Part shown: piece by piece, positions 32,200 to 41,567 of the stretch
How the letters are laid out: each line of letters begins with the position of its first letter
Numbering within the stretch: the stretch's first letter is position 1
Made by a program: the position numbers and the translations under genes
Notes under the pieces: model-generated
Database searches by the model: none
Told to the model about the DNA's origin: nothing
The model's input: the letters and a program-made list of their open reading frames with translations, nothing else
Assembly (NCBI RefSeq): GCF_040932435.1
Contig: NZ_JBFQGA010000009.1
Span: forward strand, 62,001 to 126,000
Direction of reading: 5' to 3'
DNA length: 64,000 bases
Source of the DNA: Kluyvera sp040932435
GTDB lineage: Bacteria > Pseudomonadota > Gammaproteobacteria > Enterobacterales > Enterobacteriaceae

Positions 32200-32922
32200 T
32201 CAGCGTTTTTTCAGCGCATCGCTGACCATAGCATCAAACTGTTCGAAGGGTACCCAGCCTGCCAGCAATTCGTTGCCGATCAGCGTCGCGGGCGTGCCCT
32301 GAATGCCCAGTTGCTCCGCCAAAGAGAGGCTTTTCTTGAGCGTTTCCAAGCTTTGGTTGTCCGGGGTATCTACCACCACGGCGGCTTTCTTCTTCGCCGC
32401 CACAATACTGGCGTCGTCGTGGTAGCCTTTTTTCGCCATCAGCACCTCGTTAAAGTGCAGAAATTGCTGCGGTTTTTCCCGCCATACGGTCAGCGCGTCG
32501 CGAGCGGCAGTGACCGAGCTTTCCGCGCGGTACGGCAGGAATTTAAAGATAACCGCCACATCGGGATATTTAGCGACAATCTTTTCCAAATAGGGGTCGA
32601 GCTTTTTGCAATAAGGACAGTTGTAGTCGGTGAATACCACTAGCGTTAGCCGTGGGTTTTTCGCGCCTATTCGCGGCGAATTCGGGTCGCGAAACAGGAA
32701 GTCGGCGTGGTCAGCAATCACCTTATCGAGCTGCTGTTGATTGGCCTGCGCATCCTGACGGTCCAACTTTTCCGCCACCGCCGTGAGAATTTCCGGATGA
32801 TTGAGCAGCGTTTCCTGAACCAGCTCCTGTACCCGAGCCTCCTGCGCCGCCGTCAATGCCGGTGCGGCGTAAAGCGGCAGCGAAACAGCCAGCAGGATTA
32901 GTGATAGAAGTGTTTTTTTCAT
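32200..32922 (-). CDS. scsC: ScsC, periplasmic DsbA/DsbC-like copper-tolerance protein
   Basis: A 240-residue secreted thioredoxin-fold protein with signal peptide (cleavage near A20), an N-terminal helical stalk (about 25-80) of the sort used for oligomerisation, and C102-P-Y-C105 in TDYNCPYCKKLDP. The cis-Pro loop is GTPATLIG. In Salmonella, ScsC works with ScsB against copper-induced protein damage. The gene begins six bases after the scsB stop, so they are cotranscribed. Confidence 0.9.
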   Translation of the reverse strand: MKKTLLSLILLAVSLPLYAAPALTAAQEARVQELVQETLLNHPEILTAVAEKLDRQDAQANQQQLDKVIADHADFLFRDPNSPRIGAKNPRLTLVVFTDYNCPYCKKLDPYLEKIVAKYPDVAVIFKFLPYRAESSVTAARDALTVWREKPQQFLHFNEVLMAKKGYHDDASIVAAKKKAAVVVDTPDNQSLETLKKSLSLAEQLGIQGTPATLIGNELLAGWVPFEQFDAMVSDALKKR

Positions 32923-32928
32923 GGTTAA

Positions 32929-34965
32929 TTAGCCTTTAGCATTCTTGAGGGTTTCCAGGAGAGTGCGCTTTTCCAGCAGCGGCGGCAGAATGTTGCCGTC
33001 CGTGAGTCCTGGCCCATAAATTTGGTTGAAGGGGATCGCGTAGCTGTTTCTTTTATGCAAAAACGCGGTGATCAGTTCGGATGGCTGGCTCCAGTCGCCA
33101 CGCAGCGCCACGACATCCGGCTGGTTTAGCGCGGCGATCACTTCCGGCTGATTTAATACCCGCAGTTCATTCACTTTGCAGGTGACGCACCAATCGGCGG
33201 AGATATCGACGAACACCCGCTTCCCCTGCGCCTGCGCGCGGGTAATCGCCTCCTCGCTCAGCGGCTGCCAGGCAATTTGCGGGCCGGTTTCACGCGATGG
33301 TACGGCGGTGTCGGCCTGTAACAGTCCATGCACCTGGTAGCCACCAAAAGCCGCCAGCGTTACCACCACCAGCCAGAAAAGTGTTGTCCGGTGCTTTCCC
33401 GTATAGATGAAAACAACCAACGCGACAGCCGTCAGCAGCAGGGTGATGATGCCGCTGGCAGTACTTCCCATATGTAACCCCAGCAGCGACGCCAGCCACA
33501 AACTCGATGCCAGCATCATCAGCGCCAGCAGCACCTTGAGGGTATTCATCCATGGGCCGGGACGCGGCAGCAACAGTGCCGTTTTCGGGACTAGCGCGAC
33601 AAACAGCCACGGTAGCGCCATGCCCAGCCCCAGCAGCATAAAGATAAGCCACAGTTCCGTTAGCGGTGCCGCCAGTGCGAACGCCACGGCGGTGCCGAGA
33701 AACGGTGCCGAACAGGGGGTCGCCAGCAGCGTGGCAAAAACCCCTTCGCAGAAGCTACCCGCCACGCCATTGCCCCCGGCGGTCGCCAGACGTCCGCTCA
33801 TTGACGACGGCAGCAGCATCTCGAACAGCCCAAACAGGTTCATGGCAAAAATAAAGGTGACCGCTACCATCAGGCCAATAAACCACGGATTTTGGAACTG
33901 AATCCCCCATCCCAGCGATGCGCCGGTGAGCTTAAGCGCGGTGACCATTGCGGCAAGCAGCGCAAAGGAAGTCAGGATCCCGGCGCTGGTCGCCAGAAAA
34001 CGCAGACGGATACGGGACTTATCGTTCCCGGCATGGAGCACCGAGTTTAGCTTCATGCCCATCACCGGCAGGACGCACGGCATCAGGTTCAGGATAAGCC
34101 CGCCAAGCAGCGCAAACAGCAGAATCTGCGCCAGATTAGCGGGCGTTATGCTTGTCACAGAGGCTGTCGTTTCGTCCGCTCCGACCGTCAGGGTGGTTTG
34201 CTGCGCTTTCCCCTGGTTGGTGAGGACAAAGGAGAGATTTTTCCCCGCAAGCGTGGTGACTTTTTCGCCCCATTCATCGGTGACCGGCGCGCTTATCTGC
34301 AGCGTTGCCCCTTGGCTTTTGAGCGTTGGCGCACCGGGAATAATGCCGCCATCGAGCGGGTCAAAGAAGATCTGCGCATCGCGCCACTCACCGGCGGTCG
34401 TGCCGGAAATGACCAGATTACTGCCCGAGAGATGGGCGACAAGATCGTCTGAGATCCCGCTATCAGGCGGGATGGCGCGCATCGCTTGGGCAAACGCCTG
34501 CGGGAAATCAGCGTCCGGCGGCTGATTAAAATCCAGATGCAGCGGATAGTCGGTTAACAAACAGACGTTGCTACAGGTGGAGAGCGTTAGCGTGCCATCC
34601 AGCACATCGGCGAGCTTGCCGGTAATCACCATCGGGATAACGACCCGGTCGTGGTAGCCCTGCGTGGTCAGCCCGGAGATTTCAAAGCGCGAGGGAACCG
34701 GCCAGTACCACTGGGCCTTTTCTCCGTTATGCCATTGAATTTCGGGCGCAACGCCCCCTTCTCCCGGCGATCGCCAGTAGGTTTTCCAGCCGGACTGTAG
34801 CTCAACGGTGAGCAGCCCACGAAGCTGGTCGTCGTGCCTTTCAGCCTGGAAACGAATTCGGGCGTGGTCGTTTTGGGGTGACGTCAGCCACCCGGTATCT
34901 GCCGCATAGGCGATGCCCATGCATGACAGCAACAGGAGGACGCATCCCCTGAAGATATTCAGCAT
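32929..34965 (-). CDS. scsB: ScsB, DsbD-like transmembrane thiol reductant transporter
   Basis: A 678-residue protein with a signal peptide, a large periplasmic N-terminal domain (to about 270), a DsbD-type membrane domain with eight or so helices and its two transfer cysteines (in LMPCVLPVMGM and ATPCSAPFLG), and a C-terminal periplasmic thioredoxin domain with CVTC in DISADWCVTCK. It passes electrons from cytosolic thioredoxin to periplasmic partners, here ScsC and probably DsbG. TACGGAG precedes the start, 46 bp after scsA. Confidence 0.92.
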   Translation of the reverse strand: MLNIFRGCVLLLLSCMGIAYAADTGWLTSPQNDHARIRFQAERHDDQLRGLLTVELQSGWKTYWRSPGEGGVAPEIQWHNGEKAQWYWPVPSRFEISGLTTQGYHDRVVIPMVITGKLADVLDGTLTLSTCSNVCLLTDYPLHLDFNQPPDADFPQAFAQAMRAIPPDSGISDDLVAHLSGSNLVISGTTAGEWRDAQIFFDPLDGGIIPGAPTLKSQGATLQISAPVTDEWGEKVTTLAGKNLSFVLTNQGKAQQTTLTVGADETTASVTSITPANLAQILLFALLGGLILNLMPCVLPVMGMKLNSVLHAGNDKSRIRLRFLATSAGILTSFALLAAMVTALKLTGASLGWGIQFQNPWFIGLMVAVTFIFAMNLFGLFEMLLPSSMSGRLATAGGNGVAGSFCEGVFATLLATPCSAPFLGTAVAFALAAPLTELWLIFMLLGLGMALPWLFVALVPKTALLLPRPGPWMNTLKVLLALMMLASSLWLASLLGLHMGSTASGIITLLLTAVALVVFIYTGKHRTTLFWLVVVTLAAFGGYQVHGLLQADTAVPSRETGPQIAWQPLSEEAITRAQAQGKRVFVDISADWCVTCKVNELRVLNQPEVIAALNQPDVVALRGDWSQPSELITAFLHKRNSYAIPFNQIYGPGLTDGNILPPLLEKRTLLETLKNAKG

Positions 34966-35011
34966 ATATTTTCTCCGTAAATAAATAATAGGTCGCGTTA
35001 ACGGCGATTAT

Positions 35012-35374
35012 TCATTCACGGAAGACGCAGTTTTGTAGGTGTATTCGCTGTGTAGGCGGCCGTACGGGGATATCCCTAAAGACCAGCGCGCGGACCTCGG
35101 TGAACAGTTGCAGCAAGGTCAGGAAGAGAATAACGGCGGGCAGTGCACCATCGAAGAATACCGGCTGCGCGCACAGTAAGGAGCTAGCGCTAAGCTGGCA
35201 CGGCGACGGGCCGGCCGAGGCATCATCTGGTGCGGGGACGGAAAGCATTGGCGTTGGATTTGCGGCTTGTTGTAAAAAATGGTGCAGATAGACCGCCCGC
35301 TGAACCATGCAGATAAGCATGGCAAGGCAGGTTAATATCAAAAGCCATTTCGCAAGACGCTGACGATTACGCAT
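35012..35374 (-). CDS. scsA: ScsA, small membrane protein of the copper-suppression operon
   Basis: A 120-residue protein with an N-terminal membrane segment (about 10-30), a periplasmic loop with two cysteines (PCQLSASSLLC), and a second hydrophobic stretch near 77-95. It matches the short ScsA of Salmonella in size and gene position. The molecular role is not well known. First gene of the run scsA-scsB-scsC-dsbG. Confidence 0.82.
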   Translation of the reverse strand: MRNRQRLAKWLLILTCLAMLICMVQRAVYLHHFLQQAANPTPMLSVPAPDDASAGPSPCQLSASSLLCAQPVFFDGALPAVILFLTLLQLFTEVRALVFRDIPVRPPTQRIHLQNCVFRE

Positions 35375-35402
35375 AGTTTCCCGGATAATTCAGAACAGCG
35401 GA

Positions 35403-35430
35403 ATCATAAACAATACAGATGTATGTGCAA
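35403..35430 (-). promoter_or_regulatory. Candidate promoter of the scs operon
   Basis: On the minus strand TTGCAC (35425-35430) and TATGAT (35403-35408) are spaced by 16 bases, 28 bp before scsA. The -10 is good (five of six) and the -35 weak. I see no clear CpxR or CueR site. Confidence 0.35.
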
Positions 35431-35502
35431 GGTGTTCTGTGTAAGGTTTTGTCGGAGGAGCACGACTTCTTTAGGTGTGTCTGACTCTGTGTCGGGGTTA
35501 TT

Positions 35503-35571
35503 GCCTGATGGCGCTACCCTTATCAGGCCTACGTTGAGTATGTATGCCCGGTAAGCGTAGCACCACCGGGC
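35503..35571. repeat. BIME: REP pair downstream of ansP
   Basis: GCCTGATGGCGCTACCCTTATCAGGC is a REP palindrome with its two arms (35503-35528), followed by AC TACG-type spacer and an inverted partner TGCCCGGTAAGCGTAGC to CCACCGGGC (35545-35571). It lies between the ansP stop and the scsA promoter, both genes on the minus strand, and may define the 3' end of the ansP transcript. Confidence 0.85.
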
Positions 35572-35580
35572 GATGTTATA

Positions 35581-37023
35581 TTACGGTGCGGTACGGTGGA
35601 TTTCCGCCACGCGCTTACGCACGCCAAACCAGCCAGCGACCAGCAAAATGGCAATCAGCGGCAGAGAGGCGATGGTAAACGTCCCGTTCGGATAATCGAA
35701 CGCCATCAGCACCAGTACGCTCAGCAGGAACAGTAGCGTGAGCCAAGAGGTGAACGGCGCGCCCGGCAGCTTAAAGCTGACATCGGCGGCTTGACCTTCT
35801 TTAATGGCTTTGCGCAGGCGCAGCTGGCAGATCATGATAAACGCCCACGAAGCAATAATACCCAGTGAGGCAAAGTTCAGCACAATCTCAAACACCTGGG
35901 ACGGCACCAGATAGTTGAGGAACACCCCAACCACATACACCGCAAGCGTCGCCAGAATGCCCGCGTACGGCACATGCTGACGGCTCATTTTGCTCATAAA
36001 CTGCGGTGCAGAACCGCCCATCGCCATCGAACGTAAAATACGCCCGGTGCAGTAAAGGCCTGAGTTTAAGCTTGAGAGTGCGGCGGTCAGTACCACAATA
36101 TTCATAATGCTGCCGATGTACGGCACGCCAAGCTTAGAGAAGAAGGTGACAAACGGGCTCTGCCCCGCCTGATATGCGGTCCACGGTAATAACAGCACCA
36201 GCAGAACCACGGAGCCAACGTAAAACAGGCCAATACGCCAGATAACGCTGTTGATGGCCTTCGGCACCATGGTTTGCGGATCTTTGCATTCCCCGGCGGC
36301 AGTCCCCACCAGTTCGATAGAAGCAAAGGCAAACACCACGCCCTGAACCAGCACCAACGCAGGCAGCAGGCCGTGTGGGAAGAAGCCGCCGTTATCGGTT
36401 ATCAGATGGAAGCCGGTGGCGTTGCCATCCAGCGGTTTTCCGCTCCCCAGATAAACGGTGCCGACCACGAGGAACACGACGATAGCCAGCACTTTCACCA
36501 GTGCAAACCAGAACTCCATCTCGGCAAACCACTTCACGCCTATCATGTTCATGGTGCCCACGATAGCCAACGCGCCGAGGGCAAAGACCCACTGCGGAAC
36601 GTCGCCAAATGCGCCCCAATAGTGCATATACAGCGCGACGGCGGTGATATCGACAATCCCGGTCATCGCCCAGTTGACGAAATACATCCAACCCGCCACG
36701 TAGGCGGCTTTTTCGCCAAGGAACTCACGTGCATAGGAGACAAAGCTGCCGCTGGAAGGCCGGTGCAAAACCAGCTCGCCAAGCGCACGCAGAATAAAGA
36801 AGGAGAAAATCCCGCAAACCAAGTAAACCAGCGCCAGCGCCGGACCTGCCATTTGTAAACGCGCGCCCGCGCCGAGGAACAGCCCGGTACCAATCGCCCC
36901 GCCGATGGCGATCATCTGGACCTGGCGGTTGCCCATTGCTTTGTTGTAACCCGCTTCATGCGCGTTGAGCCAGCGCCGTTTTGCCGCGTGTTTTTCCGCA
37001 GCCTGTGTGTTTTGTGTTTCCAT
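35581..37023 (-). CDS. ansP: L-asparagine permease
   Basis: An amino acid-polyamine-cation superfamily importer with twelve membrane helices. Sequence through the body follows E. coli AnsP closely (GGAIGTGLFLGAGARLQMAG and SGSFVSYAREFLGEKAAYV regions). The ATG at 37023 gives 480 residues and matches the family N-terminus (AAKRRWLNAHE soon after); the frame upstream of it is not used. It stops at VAEIHRTAP, lacking the acidic C-terminal tail I remember in the 499-residue E. coli protein. A BIME follows the stop. Confidence 0.92.
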   Translation of the reverse strand: METQNTQAAEKHAAKRRWLNAHEAGYNKAMGNRQVQMIAIGGAIGTGLFLGAGARLQMAGPALALVYLVCGIFSFFILRALGELVLHRPSSGSFVSYAREFLGEKAAYVAGWMYFVNWAMTGIVDITAVALYMHYWGAFGDVPQWVFALGALAIVGTMNMIGVKWFAEMEFWFALVKVLAIVVFLVVGTVYLGSGKPLDGNATGFHLITDNGGFFPHGLLPALVLVQGVVFAFASIELVGTAAGECKDPQTMVPKAINSVIWRIGLFYVGSVVLLVLLLPWTAYQAGQSPFVTFFSKLGVPYIGSIMNIVVLTAALSSLNSGLYCTGRILRSMAMGGSAPQFMSKMSRQHVPYAGILATLAVYVVGVFLNYLVPSQVFEIVLNFASLGIIASWAFIMICQLRLRKAIKEGQAADVSFKLPGAPFTSWLTLLFLLSVLVLMAFDYPNGTFTIASLPLIAILLVAGWFGVRKRVAEIHRTAP

Positions 37024-37197
37024 CGTTTCCCTGTTACCTGTCTGATTAAAGGAAGACTTCTGGCCGACGCGAAAATGAACGACTATCCGCATCAACCGCA
37101 GGGTTTTTCCCGTCATTCTGTGTAGGGATAAAACCGCCGCGGAGCATCCTACCTGCAATTAATAAGCGGCGCAAAACAAACGATTGCCTAACGGACA

Positions 37198-37224
37198 CAA
37201 AAAAGCGGCCCCTGCTGGGGCCGC
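37198..37224 (-). terminator. Intrinsic terminator of the unknown membrane protein gene
   Basis: On the minus strand GCGGCCCC (37217-37224) pairs perfectly with GGGGCCGC (37205-37212) across a 4-base loop, followed by six T. It lies 80 bp after the gene at 37306-37908 and before ansP. Confidence 0.88.
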
Positions 37225-37305
37225 CGTCGGTATCAAGAATCAGCGGGGGGTTATTTGACCAATCTCGAAATATATTTCTGCCGATAAGGTTATTCTGCTG
37301 CCAAT

Positions 37306-37908
37306 TTAGGAGGAAGCTCTGGCGCTCAATAAATTCACAGACGCGCCTAAGCACAGAATATAACCAAACAGCTCGACGCCCTCTTCAACCATATTTTTGA
37401 CAATACGGGCATAGCCTTCTTGTAATATGGACTGCCAGAGAATCGACATACCAAATAATCTGGAAAAAATCAAAATCGTCAGCAGGCCAGCAACCATCAC
37501 ACCGTAGGACGGCTGACGGGCATAGGCGATAAGCTGTTGGGCGACCTGCGAAGGTTTCCGCAGCGCATAGGCAATGGTCACGATGCTTGCCACTAATGCA
37601 AACCAGACCCAGCTGCCGTGGCGAACGAGATCGAATACGGCGTCCAGTTCACGAATAAGCATGGCGAGAAAGAAACCTGCAATCAATACATTACATTGTC
37701 TCATCGCGCTATCTTTACGCGCACGGACCAGATGAATGACAACAATAATGAAGAGGATCGACTCCTGAACCACCTCGGTAAATGAGGTTTCAGACAGGCC
37801 ATTTTTGAGAAGGTTAACATCAACATGCAGACAGAGAACGGCGGCAGCGACGGCCACAACAAAAAGAATGATGCGCAAAAGTAAGCTAATTAAAATCATG
37901 GAAATCAC
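37306..37908 (-). CDS. Integral membrane protein of unknown function
   Basis: A 200-residue hydrophobic protein I do not recognise. Likely membrane segments lie at about 3-27, 46-61, 72-88, 100-117, 134-152 and 175-193. Charged residues RARKDSAMRQ and RKPSQ separate them. No cofactor or catalytic motif is visible. It stands alone: a strong terminator follows and a 244-bp gap lies before it. A real gene is supported by the terminator and by codon use like the neighbours. Confidence 0.7.
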   Translation of the reverse strand: MISMILISLLLRIILFVVAVAAAVLCLHVDVNLLKNGLSETSFTEVVQESILFIIVVIHLVRARKDSAMRQCNVLIAGFFLAMLIRELDAVFDLVRHGSWVWFALVASIVTIAYALRKPSQVAQQLIAYARQPSYGVMVAGLLTILIFSRLFGMSILWQSILQEGYARIVKNMVEEGVELFGYILCLGASVNLLSARASS

Positions 37909-38075
37909 GGCTTGTTATTAAAAACCTATGTTAGCCGATTAATTCATCCTCAACTTATCCTTCTGTGCCACATAAATGACTATACTGAACGTCTATTACT
38001 GATATATAAGTGCGAGATAGTAGTAATACATGGATTAGATTATAAATAATAATCTGACGGCCGCTATTTTCGTGT

Positions 38076-38102
38076 GCCGCATTTAATAATGCGGCTTTAA
38101 TT
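38076..38102 (+). other. GCCGCAT hairpin after the bap operon
   Basis: GCCGCAT (38076-38082) pairs with ATGCGGC (38089-38095) across a 6-base loop and is followed by TTTAATT on the plus strand. No plus-strand gene precedes it, so it may instead mark the 3' end of the minus-strand bap transcript. A second GC-rich inverted element is at about 38110-38135. Confidence 0.4.
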
Positions 38103-38152
38103 AGCGAGATGAGTCCGCCGCCGCGGCGGAGACGGCGGATTCATCCTCAACG

Positions 38153-39409
38153 CTAGCGTTCGCGCAGCGCCTCTTTGACTTTGTTAAACGGTTTTACCAG
38201 ATAATCCATCACCGTCTTCTCGCCGGTTTTAATGTCCACGTTGGCTATCATCCCCGGCACAATATTGAAATGCTTGCCGGCTTTGTTTTGCAGATAATCG
38301 TGCTCGGTACGGATAAACACCCGGTAGTAATAGACTTCCGGCTTTGCCTCATCTTGAATGGTGTCCGGTGAGATGCTGTCCACCACGCCCTTCAAGCTGC
38401 CGTAGATAGCGTAGTCATAGGCGGTGATTTTCACCAGCGCCGCCTGATCCGGGTGGATAAAGGCGATATCACGTGGCGACAGGCGTGTTTCAATCAGCAG
38501 ATGGTCATCGCGGGGCACAATTTCCATCAGCTCGCCGTTCGGCGGAATGACCCCGCCCAAGGTGTTCACTTTGATTTTTTTGACGATCCCTTTCACCGGC
38601 GAACGTACCGTCATGCGCGTCACGCTGTCGGTGCGGCCACGGATGATTTCAGCCAGCGATGCCGCTTCCGCCGTCGCTTTTGCCAGCTCTTCGCGGGCCT
38701 GAACTAAGTACTGAGAGCGCAGGTCGAGAATTTTAAGCTGCAGATCCGAACGCTGGCGTTCAAGACGCAACACTTCCACATTGCTGGCGGCACCGGTTTT
38801 CGCCAAGCGGCGAGTAATTTCTAGCTCACGTTCCACTGCCGATACGGAGTCAGCCACCCGCGCCTTCGAGTCGGCGAACTGGCTGCGACGCAGCTTATAA
38901 AGCCGGGTTTCCGAAGCCACCAACTGGGGCACGTTTTTAAGCTCCGGCGGAAAAGTCAGCGGCAGCTCATTCACTTCCGCCGATAGCCGCGCGCTGGCGG
39001 CCAGCGCTGCCTGGTAACGCGCTAGGCTCTCGCCGACGTTAGATTCCGAACGGGTGGGGTCAAGCCGGGCCACCACTTCGCCCGCCTCGACGCGCTGCCC
39101 CTCCTTCACGTTCAACGCCACTAGGATGCCTCCGTCCAGTGATTGCAGCACCTGTTCACGAGAGCTGGGGATCACCTTGCCGGTCCCGGTCGAGACTTCA
39201 TCCAATGTGCTGAATGATGCCCAGCCCCAGGCCACCAGCAGCAGCACGCCGCACATTGTCACGATGCGTCCAGACTTCGACAGGCTCTGGTTATCAAGGT
39301 CATTTTCGCCGCTATCGCCGTTCCAATTGAGCGGCTGAGCGTTAGCTGGCGTCGGGATTGGTGCCTGTTCGGGCAGTATGACGGCGGTTTCAGGCTGGTC
39401 GTCTTTCAT
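38153..39409 (-). CDS. bapD: BapD, type I secretion membrane fusion protein (HlyD family)
   Basis: The periplasmic adaptor joining the ABC transporter to the outer-membrane channel. The 418 residues have a cytosolic tail of about 50, one membrane helix (GVLLLVAWGWASF region), a biotinyl-lipoyl half-site (VKEGQRVEAGEVVARLD), a long coiled coil and the C-terminal beta-barrel with the second half-site. The start at 39409 follows GGAGGTGGAAA; longer in-frame starts exist. It overlaps bapC by 20 bases. Last gene of the secretion operon. Confidence 0.9.
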   Translation of the reverse strand: MKDDQPETAVILPEQAPIPTPANAQPLNWNGDSGENDLDNQSLSKSGRIVTMCGVLLLVAWGWASFSTLDEVSTGTGKVIPSSREQVLQSLDGGILVALNVKEGQRVEAGEVVARLDPTRSESNVGESLARYQAALAASARLSAEVNELPLTFPPELKNVPQLVASETRLYKLRRSQFADSKARVADSVSAVERELEITRRLAKTGAASNVEVLRLERQRSDLQLKILDLRSQYLVQAREELAKATAEAASLAEIIRGRTDSVTRMTVRSPVKGIVKKIKVNTLGGVIPPNGELMEIVPRDDHLLIETRLSPRDIAFIHPDQAALVKITAYDYAIYGSLKGVVDSISPDTIQDEAKPEVYYYRVFIRTEHDYLQNKAGKHFNIVPGMIANVDIKTGEKTVMDYLVKPFNKVKEALRER

Positions 39410-41567
39410 TTTCCACCTCCGCATCACGGGTGTTTCTGGTCGCCATCGCTTTGTCTTTCGGCATATCCATCACCAGTTGACCGTCTTTTAGCACCAGCAC
39501 GCGGTCAACAACGGACAGCACCGCACTACGGTGGGTAGCGATAATCAGGGTGCGCCCCGCCAGCCAATGGCTCAGGCGGTCGAGGAAATCACGTTCGGTA
39601 TGTTCATCAAGCGAAGCGGTCGGTTCATCGAGCAGCACAATGTTAGGGTCGCGTAGCATCAGGCGCGCTAGCAGGATTGACTGGCGTTGCCCGCCGGACA
39701 GCCCCAGCCCGCCTTCCATCACCACGTGATCGAGACCGTGAGGCAATTTGCTGACCAGCACATCGGCGCCGCACATCACCAAGGCGGCGAAGATTTCATC
39801 ATCCCTCGCCTGCGGCGCGCCCAGCGTCAGGTTGTCGCGTAGCGAACCGTGGAACAGCCGGGCATTTTGCGTCATCAGGCCGGTATTGCGCCGCAGGTCA
39901 GCGACATCAATGTGCGGCAGGCTGAGCGAGTCAAGCCGCAGCTCGCCCTGCTCCAGCGGCACGCCGCCAATAAGCGCCTGTAGGAAAGTCGATTTGCCCG
40001 CGCCGTTACGCCCCAGCACGGCAATTCGCTCGCCGGCGGTAATTTCCAGCTTTGCCACCCGCAGCGGGACGGTCGGCGAGTCAGGGCGGTAGCGGAACGC
40101 GGTATCGGCAAAGAGATAGTTACCGTGCAGCACGTCGCGGTGCAGGCGTTGGGAATCGCCGCCGTTTTCCACCGGCAATTGCATGATACTGTCGATGCCG
40201 CCTTTCGCCGCTTTCGCCTGCTGCCAGCGCGCCAGCACGCCGACCAGCGCCGCCATTGGCGCTATCATGCGCGACGCGAGCTGTGAGGCGGCAACGATGG
40301 CCCCGGTGGTCATGTCACCGCCAATCACCATCGGCGCTGCCACCACGATAACCACCGCATAAACCAGCCCCTGAATGGTATTGCCCCAGGCCAGCAGGCC
40401 CTGAGTCAGGCGGCGGCTTTTCATCCCGGTTTGGGCGGTGATGCGGATGTAGCTGTTCCACTGTTGCAGGAAGCGGTTTTCCGCCTGCATCAGCTTAATA
40501 TCCTCCAACCCCTGCACGCTCTCGACCAGCACGGCGTTGCGCAGGGTCGACTCTTTGACGTTCTCCTGCGCAAGATCGGCCAATTTTTTTTGCAGCAACA
40601 GGCCGGGAGCGATCATCACCAGCGCAGCCACCGGAGGGATCCACGCCAGCTGCGGGGCGATAATTGCCATCACTAAAAGGAATAGGAAGAAAAACGGCAG
40701 GTCGGCTATCACCGAAACGGTGGTCGAGGTGACCATTTCGCGGATCGATTCCAGTTCGCGCAGCTGCGAGATAAAGCTGCCGGTTGAGCGCGGCACCACG
40801 CTGGTTCGCAACCGCAGCGCGTGGCCGAACACGCGGTCGGAAATGCGCATATCGGCCTGTTTGCCGAGAATATCGCTGACGTGGCTGCGCATCAGGCGCA
40901 TGGCAAAGCCAAAGATCACCGCAATCAGCACGCCGATAAACAGCACGTACAGCGTCGGATAGGACTGCGCGGGGATCACTCGGTCGTAAACCTGCATGGA
41001 GAAAATAATGCCAGCCATCGACAGAACGTTGATGATCAGCGAGGCCAGCATCACGTGCCAGTAAGGTTTACTTTTGACCATCACCAGCTCGTTAAGCCAG
41101 CCGGGGTTAAAGTCCGCCAGATACTCTTCGGTACGACTATCGCGCGCCATAGATGCAGGGCGAAACGCCACCACCACCTGAATTTTGTCGAGCAGTTCGA
41201 CGAGCGGCTGGGTCACTATCAGGTTGGCATCGCGGGTAAAGCTAACGCCGACGTTTTCCTTGCCGTCAAAGCTGTGGATCACCCCTATAGGCCCTTCTTT
41301 GAGCTGCACCACCAGCGGCAATCGCCAGCCGGAGACGTTATCGCGTTTTTCATGCAGCAGCCTCGCCGTCAGCCCGACATGACGCGCCATGTTGTTGAGG
41401 GCGACGTTTAGCGGTTTACCCAACTGCCAGCGGGCCATGGCCTGCAGGCCGCCGGGGGAAAATGACAGACGATAGTGCGTCGCAATTTGGCTAATCACGG
41501 CGACCCAATCACTGAGCGCGCTGGCGTCCAATATTTCCTGTTCGGTGATGTTGGCTTTCCCACTCAT
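39390..41567 (-). CDS. bapC: BapC, type I secretion ABC transporter
   Basis: A 725-residue LapB-type transporter that powers adhesin export. The N-terminal 130 residues are a C39-peptidase-like domain without the catalytic cysteine. Six membrane helices follow, then an ATPase with Walker A GRNGAGKST, signature LSGGQRQS and Walker B IVLLDEPTASLDE. Starts within the bapB stop (ATGA) and overlaps bapD. Confidence 0.92.
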   Translation of the reverse strand: MSGKANITEQEILDASALSDWVAVISQIATHYRLSFSPGGLQAMARWQLGKPLNVALNNMARHVGLTARLLHEKRDNVSGWRLPLVVQLKEGPIGVIHSFDGKENVGVSFTRDANLIVTQPLVELLDKIQVVVAFRPASMARDSRTEEYLADFNPGWLNELVMVKSKPYWHVMLASLIINVLSMAGIIFSMQVYDRVIPAQSYPTLYVLFIGVLIAVIFGFAMRLMRSHVSDILGKQADMRISDRVFGHALRLRTSVVPRSTGSFISQLRELESIREMVTSTTVSVIADLPFFFLFLLVMAIIAPQLAWIPPVAALVMIAPGLLLQKKLADLAQENVKESTLRNAVLVESVQGLEDIKLMQAENRFLQQWNSYIRITAQTGMKSRRLTQGLLAWGNTIQGLVYAVVIVVAAPMVIGGDMTTGAIVAASQLASRMIAPMAALVGVLARWQQAKAAKGGIDSIMQLPVENGGDSQRLHRDVLHGNYLFADTAFRYRPDSPTVPLRVAKLEITAGERIAVLGRNGAGKSTFLQALIGGVPLEQGELRLDSLSLPHIDVADLRRNTGLMTQNARLFHGSLRDNLTLGAPQARDDEIFAALVMCGADVLVSKLPHGLDHVVMEGGLGLSGGQRQSILLARLMLRDPNIVLLDEPTASLDEHTERDFLDRLSHWLAGRTLIIATHRSAVLSVVDRVLVLKDGQLVMDMPKDKAMATRNTRDAEVENERRPA

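Noticed and set aside
32056..32643. Plus-strand 195-codon frame
   Set aside because: It is antisense to scsC and runs through the BIME; scsC has a signal peptide and CPYC motif.
37909..38152. Small gene between the unknown membrane protein and bapD
   Set aside because: No frame with a plausible start and ribosome site; only hairpins and AT-rich sequence.
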